Source: Trueperaceae bacterium
Lineage (GTDB): Bacteria > Deinococcota > Deinococci > Deinococcales > Trueperaceae
Length of the DNA stretch: 6,517 nucleotides
Reading direction: 5' to 3'
Assembly: GCA_024636105.1 (NCBI GenBank)
Contig: JAGXHO010000138.1
Coordinates: forward strand, 1-6,517
Part shown: in pieces, positions 1-5,171 of the stretch
How positions within the stretch are numbered: the stretch's first letter is position 1
Layout of the letters: every line of letters begins with the position of its first letter
The notes under the pieces: generated by a model
What the model was told of the DNA's origin: nothing
The model's database searches: none
Seen by the model: only the letters and a program-made list of their open reading frames with translations
Program-made: the position numbers and the translations under genes

Positions 1-141
1 CCAGCGCAGGGCGACGAGGCCGAACGCACCGACCGCCCCGGCGAAGGCGAGGGCGGCGGAGAGCAGAAGGAGCGACTTGACGAGACCGCCGGTGGTGGTG
101 CGCGCCTTGGGCAGGAAGTCGCGCGGCGTCGAGAGGTCGAT
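1..141 (-). CDS. malF: MalF-like ABC transporter permease, N-terminal fragment (cut by window edge)
   Basis: Only the first 47 codons are inside the window. The reading begins IDLSTPRDFLPKART, then a basic/neutral linker, then one clear hydrophobic segment (VKSLLLLSAALAFAGAV and on to GLVALRW), as expected for the first membrane helix of a sugar-ABC inner-membrane permease. The identity rests mainly on position: it directly follows a MalE-type binding protein on the same strand, where malF normally lies. No ATG, GTG or TTG occurs in this frame between the stop TAG at 199-201 and the membrane helix. The best-placed start is ATC at 139-141, because a strong Shine-Dalgarno (AAGGGGG, 150-156) lies 8 nt before it. 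CTG at 169-171 or at 112-114 are alternatives without such a site. The role would be moving maltose/maltodextrin across the cytoplasmic membrane with MalG and a MalK ATPase, neither visible here. Confidence 0.55.
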   Translation of the reverse strand, partial: MDLSTPRDFLPKARTTTGGLVKSLLLLSAALAFAGAVGAFGLVALRW

Positions 142-149
142 GGCGGGTA

Positions 150-156
150 CCCCCTT
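150..156 (-). promoter_or_regulatory. Shine-Dalgarno of the MalF-like gene
   Basis: AAGGGGG on the minus strand, 8 nt before the ATC at 141. It is the only strong ribosome-binding sequence between the malE stop and the permease membrane helix, and so it decides the proposed non-canonical start. It begins only 5 nt after the end of the upstream stem-loop. Confidence 0.5.
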
Positions 157-161
157 GTGGG

Positions 162-192
162 CGGTGGCCAGGGAGCGGGTCCCTGGCCACCG
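162..192 (-). promoter_or_regulatory. Perfect 13-bp stem-loop between malE and malF
   Basis: The arms 162-174 and 180-192 are exact reverse complements (minus-strand arms CGGTGGCCAGGGA and TCCCTGGCCACCG) around a 5-nt loop. The element starts 26 nt after the malE stop codon and ends just before the malF ribosome-binding site. No T-run follows in the direction of transcription, so it does not look like an intrinsic terminator. By analogy with the stem-loop (REP) region between malE and malF in enteric bacteria, it probably protects the malE message from 3' decay, or partly attenuates malF, giving more binding protein than permease. The structure is seen directly; the function is inferred. Confidence 0.8.
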
Positions 193-218
193 GAAGACCT
201 ACGAGCGACCCGTCGAGG

Positions 219-1406
219 TCACTGACCAGCGATCTCGCTGCGAGCGGCCTCGAGCGCGCCCGCCACGTCGGAGTCCGCGGTCTCGAGGATGATCGAGAGG
301 GCGCTGCCCATGGGGCCCCAGACCTGGCCCATGCGCGGGATGTTCGGCATCGGCTCGCTGTCGAGCAGCGCAGCGCCGAACCCGGCGATGATCGGATCGT
401 CGCTGACCTCGGCCAGCGCGCTCTCGGAGGCGGGGATGCGACCCGTGAGCTGCGCCATCGTGATCTGCGCGTCGCGGCGCGTGATCCACTTCGCGAAGTT
501 CGCGGCGTCGACCTTCTGGGTGCTGAACTGGTTCATCAAGACGCCCTGCACGCCCATGAAGCCGCTGAACTCGGTGCCGTCAGCGAGCGGCGGGACCGGG
601 AGGATCTCGACGTTCACGCCGGCCTCGCGGTACTGGCTGATCGCCCAGGGGCCGTTGTACATCATCGCCAGCGAGCCGTCGATGAAGAGCCCGTTAGCGA
701 CGTCGTAGTTCGTGCCCGACGGGATGAGGTCGTAGGCGAAGCGCAGGTCCTTGAGCGCCTGCGCACCGCGCACGGCACCCTCGTTGGCGACGCCGAGGTC
801 GTCGGCGACGAGGCTACCGGTCGCATCGCGACCGAACACGTAGCCACCGAAGGTGTGCATCCAGCCGTACGCGAAGTAGAAGTTGGGCGCGTCGAACATG
901 AACCCGAAGGTGTCGGCCGTGGTGAGCTCTTGAGCGAGCTCGACGAAGGCCTCGTACGTGGCCGGCGGGTTCGGCACCAGATCGGTGTTGATCACGAGCG
1001 CCGGTCCTTCGACCCACATCGGCAGGCCGAAGAGGCGGCCGGCGTACGTGTACGCGAGGCGCGCCTGTTCGCCGAGGTCTTCGAGGTAGCTGGCGGTGGC
1101 GTAGGCCGACATGTCGGCGAGGACGCCGCCCTCGGCGAGGCCGGCGAGCTGGTCGTGCGGAACGCCGACGAAGAGGTCGCCGGCCTCGCCCTGCGGGGCG
1201 GCGAGGAGCGCCTGCTGCTGCAGTTCGCCCAGGTCGAGCTTGACGACGTTGACAGCGACGCCGAAGGCGCCTGCGAACGAGTCGGCCTCGTCCTGGAGCC
1301 ACTCGAGGGTCTGATCCCCGACCGTGGTCCAGACCGTGAGGCCTTGGCCTAGGGCCACGCCGAGCGAGGCCAGCGTGACGACGAGCGCAATGATGAGCTT
1401 CTTCAA
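219..1406 (-). CDS. malE: Maltose/maltodextrin ABC transporter substrate-binding protein
   Basis: A 395-residue extracytoplasmic solute-binding protein that captures maltose or malto-oligosaccharides and delivers them to the MalF/MalG permease. Residues 1-21 form a Sec signal peptide (MKK, hydrophobic core, then VALG before Q21). There is no lipobox cysteine, so a soluble periplasmic form is expected. MalE-specific blocks appear in order: LFGLPMWVEGPALVINTDLVPNPP (about 125-148, matching the family's 'VYGVP...NKDLLPNPP'), the GFMFDAPNFYFAYGW block (168-182), NGPWAISQY (251-259) and EPMPNIPRMGQVW (351-363). W254 and W363 correspond to sugar-stacking tryptophans of E. coli MBP. Translation starts at TTG (1404-1406), chosen because it gives the proper MKK signal-peptide start behind a good ribosome-binding site; no better in-frame start is seen. 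Trehalose or another disaccharide remains possible as the true ligand. malF follows downstream. Confidence 0.93.
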   Translation of the reverse strand: MKKLIIALVVTLASLGVALGQGLTVWTTVGDQTLEWLQDEADSFAGAFGVAVNVVKLDLGELQQQALLAAPQGEAGDLFVGVPHDQLAGLAEGGVLADMSAYATASYLEDLGEQARLAYTYAGRLFGLPMWVEGPALVINTDLVPNPPATYEAFVELAQELTTADTFGFMFDAPNFYFAYGWMHTFGGYVFGRDATGSLVADDLGVANEGAVRGAQALKDLRFAYDLIPSGTNYDVANGLFIDGSLAMMYNGPWAISQYREAGVNVEILPVPPLADGTEFSGFMGVQGVLMNQFSTQKVDAANFAKWITRRDAQITMAQLTGRIPASESALAEVSDDPIIAGFGAALLDSEPMPNIPRMGQVWGPMGSALSIILETADSDVAGALEAARSEIAGQ

Positions 1407-1416
1407 GATGATCGTT

Positions 1417-1424
1417 CTCCTTCC
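1417..1424 (-). promoter_or_regulatory. Shine-Dalgarno of malE
   Basis: GGAAGGAG on the minus strand, 10 nt before the TTG start at 1406. Together with the signal peptide it supports TTG as the real start. Confidence 0.7.
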
Positions 1425-1473
1425 ATCCCTGCACCGGGCGCTGCGCCCCGCCGCCTGCGGTGGCGATCGACAG

Positions 1474-1484
1474 GCACGTCGTGC
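1474..1484. promoter_or_regulatory. Short dyad in the malE 5' leader
   Basis: GCACGTCGTGC is a perfect 5+1+5 dyad about 20 nt downstream of the predicted malE transcription start. Sugar operons are often controlled by LacI- or ROK-type repressors binding such dyads near the start of transcription. Short dyads arise easily in GC-rich DNA, so this is only a candidate operator. Confidence 0.2.
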
Positions 1485-1503
1485 GCGGCTTGGATGCTTC
1501 CTA

Positions 1504-1533
1504 AGCCTACCCGCACCCGCGCGGGAGTGTCTA
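1504..1533 (-). promoter_or_regulatory. Predicted sigma70-type promoter of malE
   Basis: On the minus strand, -35 TAGACA (1528-1533, 5 of 6 to TTGACA) and -10 TAGGCT (1504-1509) are separated by 18 bp. Transcription would start near 1497, giving a leader of about 90 nt before malE. The spacer contains the palindrome CCCGCGCGGG (1516-1525). This supports malE starting its own transcription unit rather than depending only on read-through from dprA. Confidence 0.5.
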
Positions 1534-1537
1534 CGGC

Positions 1538-1548
1538 GTGGGTCCCAC
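1538..1548. promoter_or_regulatory. Dyad just upstream of the malE -35 box
   Basis: GTGGGTCCCAC is a perfect 5+1+5 dyad ending 4 bp upstream of the proposed -35. This is a typical place for an activator or a second operator half. Function is unproven; the placement is what makes it notable. Confidence 0.25.
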
Positions 1549-1558
1549 TTCTTCTTAA

Positions 1559-1612
1559 CCCGCGTCTTGATCCGCGTCTCAGCCCGCGGTCCAGACCCGT
1601 GGTCTCAACCCG
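1559..1612. repeat. Degenerate tandem repeats of 12-13 bp at the dprA 3' end
   Basis: The core CCGCGTCT at 1560-1567 recurs exactly at 1572-1579, then degenerates to CCGCGGTC (1584-1591), CCGTGGTCT (1597-1605) and CCGATGG (1610-1616). The spacings are 12, 12, 13 and 13 bp. The last copies run across the dprA stop codon into its coding end. No function is apparent; it may be replication slippage or a transcription-factor site cluster. Confidence 0.35.
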
Positions 1613-2792
1613 ATGGCGCCGAGTCGTGGAGGTCGCGAACGGCTCGGCGGTACCCGGAGGCGCCGCCGCGACGCGCCCAACCCGCGACCACGCCCACTTC
1701 CAGCGCCGCGAGCGCGGCACCGATCGGGAGGCCGCTCGCGTCGGCCAGGACCGCCACGTCGAGCGGTCCATCGCGCAGGAGCGCGTCCCACGGAGCAGGA
1801 GCGGCCACGCGGGCGAGCGGGCGGTGCACGGCCGCATCGACGGTCCCGACGGACGGCAGCGCGCGCCAACCGTCGTCCACCTCGATCAGCGGTTGGGCGC
1901 CGTCGCGGAGCAGCGCCAGCGAGCCGGCCGCGTGGGCGTCCCAGGGACGCGCCGGGGCGACGAGCACCTCGCGTCCGAGTTCGAGCGCGGCAGCGGCCGT
2001 GTGGAGCGCGCCGGACGTGGCCCCCGCCTCGACCACGGCGACGGCGCCCGAGAGCCCCGCGATCCAGCGGTTGCGCACGGGGAACCCGCCCGGGGGTGGC
2101 GCGGCGCCGATGGCGGCCGCGGCGACCAACCCCCCGCCGACGTCGAGTAGGGACCGCGCGAGGTCGCGGTGCGCGGCGGGCGTCGGGCGGTCGACACCGG
2201 AGGCGACCACGGCGATCGTCGCGACCGGTGCTCCTGCGCGCGAGGCCGTCACCGCTCCAGTGTGGGCCGCGGCGTCGACGCCGAACGCCAGTCCCGAAAC
2301 GACCCACGCGCCGGCCCAGGCGGCCCGCTCGGCCACCGACGCGGCGAACGCGCACGCCTCGCGGGACGCTCGGCGGGAGCCGACGATGGCGAGGGCGTGC
2401 GGCGACGGTGCCCGAAGCGCCGCGGGCCACGCCCCGCGCACCCAGAGGACCGGGGGCCAACCCTCCGCCGGCCTCCATGCCGTCGGGTAGTCGTCATCGC
2501 CGAACGCCACGAGCCGCGCACCGACCCGGGCGCCGCGCGCGACTTCGGCGTCCGCGGCAGCTGCGTCGACGGTCGCCAACGCGGCTCGGGCCCGAGCCGC
2601 CGATAGCCCGGGCACGGGCGGCGTGGACCGGCCGCGGTCGGCCACCGCCGCAGCCGCGGTGCCGAAGACTTTGACCACGGCGGCCGCGCGCACCGGACCG
2701 AGCCCCGGAACGCGCGCCAGCGCCAGCCACGCCCTCGCCTCGGCGTCGGGAGGAGCCTCGGCATCGTGCGGAGCGCTGGCGGAGGAGGACAC
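1605..2792 (-). CDS. dprA: DNA-processing protein DprA (Smf family)
   Basis: A 395-residue cytoplasmic protein that in the known family binds incoming single-stranded DNA during natural transformation and loads RecA. Domains in order: an N-terminal helix-hairpin-helix/SAM-like region (PGLGPVRAAAVV, about 29-40); a pre-Rossmann strand with the DDYP and PPVLWVRG motifs (100-120); the Rossmann fold with IVGSRRAS (136-143), VSGLAFGVDAAAHTGAV (165-181), FPVRNRWIAGLS (237-248), VVEAGATSGALHTA (253-266) and a C-terminal GA (298-299); then a winged-helix domain (about 332-383). Two usual motifs are altered: 'YPxxN' after the GLD strand reads TPAAH (204-208), and the 'SE(Y/F)P' segment is replaced by AAAAIGAAPPPGG (224-236). 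Translation starts at GTG (2790-2792) with no clear ribosome-binding site; a short hairpin ends right at this start. It lies 84 bp after cysS on the same strand. Confidence 0.93.
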   Translation of the reverse strand: MSSSASAPHDAEAPPDAEARAWLALARVPGLGPVRAAAVVKVFGTAAAAVADRGRSTPPVPGLSAARARAALATVDAAAADAEVARGARVGARLVAFGDDDYPTAWRPAEGWPPVLWVRGAWPAALRAPSPHALAIVGSRRASREACAFAASVAERAAWAGAWVVSGLAFGVDAAAHTGAVTASRAGAPVATIAVVASGVDRPTPAAHRDLARSLLDVGGGLVAAAAIGAAPPPGGFPVRNRWIAGLSGAVAVVEAGATSGALHTAAAALELGREVLVAPARPWDAHAAGSLALLRDGAQPLIEVDDGWRALPSVGTVDAAVHRPLARVAAPAPWDALLRDGPLDVAVLADASGLPIGAALAALEVGVVAGWARRGGASGYRRAVRDLHDSAPSG

Positions 2793-2876
2793 GGGCTCAG
2801 CGTGCCGCAGCGAGCGAGCCCCGGAGGGTTCCCCCCAGGGCTCGCGCCGAGCCTCTCTGGGCGAACGACGGGAAGG
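2793..2876 (-). other. cysS-dprA spacer with two small hairpins
   Basis: The spacer holds GGCTCG/CGAGCC with a 3-nt loop (2839-2853), and a second pair GGGCTC/GAGCCC (2816-2821 with 2793-2798) whose inner segment is 17 nt and whose base abuts the dprA GTG. Neither is followed by a T-run, so no terminator is called and cysS-dprA co-transcription is expected. No promoter motif was recognised. Confidence 0.4.
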
Positions 2877-4295
2877 TCAGCCGTCGCGCCGCCACCGAGC
2901 GCCGTCGCTCGTGTCCTCGACCACGATGCCGAGCTCGGCCAGGCGATCGCGGATCGCGTCCGCGGTCCCGAAGTCGCGCCCCTTGCGCGCGGCCTGGCGG
3001 GCGTCGAGCACGAGGTCGGTGACGCCGGTCAGCAGGTCGGCGTCCTCGGCGCCGCCAGCTTGGCACGGCACGCCAAGCACGCCATGGAGCAGCTCGTCGA
3101 GCAGCGTCGCCGCGGCGGCGGCCGTGCCGCGGTCGCCGGCCTCGAGCGCGCGGTTGGCATCGCGCACCACGTCGAACAGGACCGCGATGGCCTCGGGCGT
3201 GTGCAGGTCATCGTCCATCGCGGCCGCAAAGCGAGCGCGGGCGTCCTCGAAGGGGTCGCCCGCCAGCGCCGATCCGCCGGCGGCGCGCCACGTCGCGTAC
3301 GCCGCGCGCAAGCGGCGCAGACCCTGCGCCGAGGAAGCCACGGCGTCGTCGGCGAAATCGCTGACGCTGCGGTAGTGCGACCGGAGCAGGTGGAAGCGCA
3401 CCGCCGTCGGGTCGTGGCGTTCGAACAGCGACGTGAGGTCCACCACGTGCCCCTTGGACTTCGACATCTTCTCGCCGTCGAGCGTCAGCATGTTCCAGTG
3501 CATCCAGGTGCGCGCGAACGGTTTGCCGGCCGCGCGCGCCTGGGCGAGTTCGCACTCGTGGTGCGGGAACACCAGGTCGAGGCCGCCGCCGTGGACGTCG
3601 AACTCGTCGCCGAGGTACTTCGTGCTCATGACGGAGCACTCGATGTGCCATCCCGGGAAGCCGACGCCCCAGGGGCTTGGCCACCGCATCAGGTGGTTCG
3701 GTTCGGCTCGCTTCCAGAGCGCGAAGTCGCGCGGGTCGCGCTTCTCGGAGCGGACCTCGACGCGGGTGCCTTCGACCTGCTCGTCGGGGTCGCGCCCCGA
3801 CAGCTGGCCGTAGTCGGCCCACGAAGACACGTCGAAGTAGACGCTGCCGTCCACCTCGTACGCGATGCCGCGCGCGAGGAGCTCCTTGGTCAGTTCGATC
3901 TGCTCGACGATGTGGCCCGTGGCACGAGGGATGACGCTCGGCCGCCGCACGTGCAGCCGCGCCATCGCATCGAAGTAGATCCAGAAGTACTTCTCGGCGA
4001 CCTCCATGGGCTCCAGGCGCTCGAGCGCGGCCCGCCGGGCGAGTTTGTCCTCACCCTCGTCGGCGTCGTCGGTGAGGTGGCCGACGTCGGTGACGTTCAT
4101 CACGAGGCGCACGGTCAGCCCCTCGTGCTCGAGCCAGCGGCGCAACACGTCGAAGACCACCGGTCCGCGGGCGTGACCCAGATGGGGTTCGGAGTAGACG
4201 GTCGGGCCGCAGAAGTAGATACCGGCGCGGCCGGGTACCACCGGTTCGAAGGGCACCTTGCGGCGCGTCAGGGTGTCGTGAAGCACGAGTGGCAT
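2877..4295 (-). CDS. cysS: Cysteinyl-tRNA synthetase
   Basis: A 472-residue class I aminoacyl-tRNA synthetase (E. coli enzyme 461) that charges tRNA-Cys with cysteine in the cytoplasm. The full signature set is present: [16 protein letters not shown] (28-43) with the HIGH-type motif HLGH (38-41), and KMSKS (276-280). The catalytic-zinc ligands are C29, C220 (in GWHIECS), H245 and E249 (in FPHHECE), matching the C28/C209/H234/E238 set of E. coli. The segment NVTDVGHLT...DEGEDK (67-84) marks the subtype with VGH after TD instead of the enterobacterial form. The C-terminal part is the helical anticodon-binding domain ([12 protein letters not shown], 359-370), ending in a [13 protein letters not shown] block. 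C248 replaces the common Asn in 'HHENE'. ATG start with ribosome-binding site GAGGTGA. First conserved gene of the minus-strand unit, upstream of dprA. Confidence 0.98.
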   Translation of the reverse strand: MPLVLHDTLTRRKVPFEPVVPGRAGIYFCGPTVYSEPHLGHARGPVVFDVLRRWLEHEGLTVRLVMNVTDVGHLTDDADEGEDKLARRAALERLEPMEVAEKYFWIYFDAMARLHVRRPSVIPRATGHIVEQIELTKELLARGIAYEVDGSVYFDVSSWADYGQLSGRDPDEQVEGTRVEVRSEKRDPRDFALWKRAEPNHLMRWPSPWGVGFPGWHIECSVMSTKYLGDEFDVHGGGLDLVFPHHECELAQARAAGKPFARTWMHWNMLTLDGEKMSKSKGHVVDLTSLFERHDPTAVRFHLLRSHYRSVSDFADDAVASSAQGLRRLRAAYATWRAAGGSALAGDPFEDARARFAAAMDDDLHTPEAIAVLFDVVRDANRALEAGDRGTAAAAATLLDELLHGVLGVPCQAGGAEDADLLTGVTDLVLDARQAARKGRDFGTADAIRDRLAELGIVVEDTSDGARWRRDG

Positions 4296-4299
4296 CGGG

Positions 4300-4306
4300 T
4301 CACCTC
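4300..4306 (-). promoter_or_regulatory. Shine-Dalgarno of cysS
   Basis: GAGGTGA on the minus strand, 4 nt before the ATG at 4295 (5 nt if GAGGTG is taken as the core). It confirms this ATG, which also gives the normal synthetase N-terminus. Confidence 0.65.
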
Positions 4307-4358
4307 GCGGGCGGCCGCGCGCAGGCGCGACCGAGACGGGTTCGGCAAGGGTTCGTGG

Positions 4359-4469
4359 TCAGGCGTCGGGCACGCGGTCCGGACGCGGCCCGATCGGGGC
4401 GACGAACGGGTGCGGCCGACATCGGCGGTCCGTGCGCCAGTGCGCTTCGGGGGCGGTCGCGCGCGCCAT
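4359..4469 (-). CDS. Possible leaderless small ORF (36 codons) in front of cysS
   Basis: An ATG at 4467-4469 opens 36 codons ending with TGA at 4359. The peptide starts MARATAPEAHWRTDRRCRPH and ends PRPDRVPDA. It is basic, proline-rich and soluble, with a single cysteine at residue 17 in RRCR. The ATG falls on the transcription start predicted from the TAGCTT -10 box, so it would be read from a leaderless message, as is common in Deinococcus. Third codon positions are G or C in nearly all codons, like the neighbouring genes, but random DNA of this composition looks similar. It stops 63 nt before cysS. It may be a leader peptide/upstream ORF influencing cysS, a small protein, or chance; I do not recognise the sequence. 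Confidence 0.3.
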   Translation of the reverse strand: MARATAPEAHWRTDRRCRPHPFVAPIGPRPDRVPDA

Positions 4470-4507
4470 GCGGCAAGCTACCACGCCCCCGCGGGCGCGT
4501 TCGCGAA
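4470..4507 (-). promoter_or_regulatory. Predicted promoter driving cysS (minus strand)
   Basis: The -10 box TAGCTT (4475-4480) is 5 nt before the ATG at 4469, so the start of transcription should lie at about 4468-4470. The only -35-like sequence is TTCGCG (4502-4507), with a long 21-bp spacer, half of the TTCGCGAA palindrome. The cysS leader would be about 175 nt. No T-box antiterminator (AGGGUGGNACCGCG-like) is present in it. Confidence 0.4.
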
Positions 4508-4531
4508 AGGCGTCGCTCGCGGCGGTTAGCC
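4500..4531 (+). promoter_or_regulatory. Predicted leaderless promoter of yigZ (plus strand)
   Basis: The -10-like TAGCCT (4526-4531) lies 6 nt before the yigZ GTG at 4538, which has no purine-rich ribosome-binding site, so a leaderless message is likely. TTCGCG (4500-4505) is the nearest -35-like element, with a 20-bp spacer. It shares the palindrome TTCGCGAA (4500-4507) with the opposite promoter. Confidence 0.4.
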
Positions 4532-4537
4532 TGGGGC

Positions 4538-5146
4538 GTGGCGCACCGAACCCTCGCCAGGCGCACCGAACGCGAGGACGTGATCAAGGGGTCGCGCTTC
4601 CATGCCGTCGTCGCGCCGCTCGCCGCGCCCGACGAAGCCGAGGCCCTGGTAGCGGCCGTGCGCGCCGCCCATCCGGAGGCCGGCCACGTGGCGTGGGCGA
4701 CGCTGTGGGGCACGGCGCGGCGCTGGTCGGACGACGGCGAACCGGGTGGCACGGCGGGGCGGCCCATGCTCGAGGTGCTCGAGAAGCGCGGGCTCGACCG
4801 GGTGGTCGCCGCGGTCGCGCGCCGTTTCGGAGGCGTGAAGCTCGGCGCGGGCGGGCTGGCGCGGGCCTACGGCGGTGCGGTGGCGAAGGCTGCGGACGCC
4901 GCCGGCGTCGTGTTCGAGCCCGACCGCGACGCCTTCCAACTCGCGGCGCCGTTCGCCGACGTCGACGCGCTGCTCCGCGCGCTCCAGGCGCGCTCCGACG
5001 TCGTCGTCGCCGCTCCGGAATACGGGCCCGACGGAGTGGTGCTGACGGGCACCGTGCTGCGCGAAGTGGCGGACGAACTCGCGAGCCTCGTGGCCGATCT
5101 CACGCGCGGTCGCGGTCGCTGGCGCGCCACCCCGATCGACGGTTGA
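4538..5146 (+). CDS. yigZ: IMPACT/YigZ-family protein
   Basis: A 202-residue cytoplasmic protein (E. coli YigZ 204). The N-terminal UPF0029/IMPACT domain shows IKGSRFHAVVAP (16-27), H50 in a GHVAWATLWG context, SDDGEPGGTAGRPMLEVL (64-81) and VARRFGGVKLGAGGLARAYG (93-112), all hallmark blocks. The C-terminal DUF1949 ferredoxin-like domain covers about 132-198. The biochemical role is unsettled; the family is linked to translation/nucleic-acid binding by structure and by eukaryotic IMPACT. The frame is open further upstream, but GTG at 4538 is chosen because it places the KGSRF block at residues 17-21, as in E. coli, and because the upstream extension is arginine-rich shadow sequence. It has no Shine-Dalgarno; a -10-like box 6 nt upstream suggests leaderless translation. 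It is divergent from cysS and convergent with the next gene. Confidence 0.93.
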   Translation: MAHRTLARRTEREDVIKGSRFHAVVAPLAAPDEAEALVAAVRAAHPEAGHVAWATLWGTARRWSDDGEPGGTAGRPMLEVLEKRGLDRVVAAVARRFGGVKLGAGGLARAYGGAVAKAADAAGVVFEPDRDAFQLAAPFADVDALLRALQARSDVVVAAPEYGPDGVVLTGTVLREVADELASLVADLTRGRGRWRATPIDG

Positions 5147-5171
5147 CCCTGGGTTGTCGTCCGCCAGACCC
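5147..5171. other. 25-bp convergent gap between yigZ and the acidic membrane-protein gene
   Basis: The stop codons of two converging genes are separated by only 25 bp. GGGT (5151-5154) can pair with ACCC (5168-5171), too weak for a convincing terminator, and there is no T-run on either strand. Each transcript probably runs into the other gene's 3' end. Confidence 0.4.

Noticed and set aside
162..192. Intrinsic terminator after malE
   Set aside because: The stem is strong but is followed by ACCGCCCACAAGG-type sequence rather than a T-run, and the next gene continues directly on the same strand.
1341..1406. Lipoprotein signal on MalE
   Set aside because: There is no cysteine near the cleavage site; the first residues after the hydrophobic core read ALGQGLTVW, typical of signal peptidase I processing.
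814..1434. 206-codon minus-strand frame overlapping the malE start, beginning closer to the ribosome-binding region
   Set aside because: Arginine-rich out-of-frame shadow of malE; the malE frame carries the signal peptide and all binding-protein motifs.
1324..2490. 388-codon open frame on the plus strand opposite dprA and the malE start
   Set aside because: Ala/Arg/Pro/Thr/Ser-rich shadow that crosses a promoter region and two real genes; no motifs.
4296..4470. T-box riboswitch in the cysS leader
   Set aside because: The leader lacks the AGGGUGGNACCGCG antiterminator element and the specifier-loop architecture, and it is too short.
2766..4529. 587-codon open frame on the plus strand opposite cysS
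   Set aside because: cysS on the minus strand has every catalytic and zinc motif. The plus frame is a GC-periodicity shadow with no recognisable domain.
4289..4537. Upstream extension of the yigZ frame to an ATG-like start at 4289
   Set aside because: It would add 83 arginine/glycine-rich residues absent from the family, and would overlap the cysS start and both promoters. GTG at 4538 gives the family's normal N-terminus.
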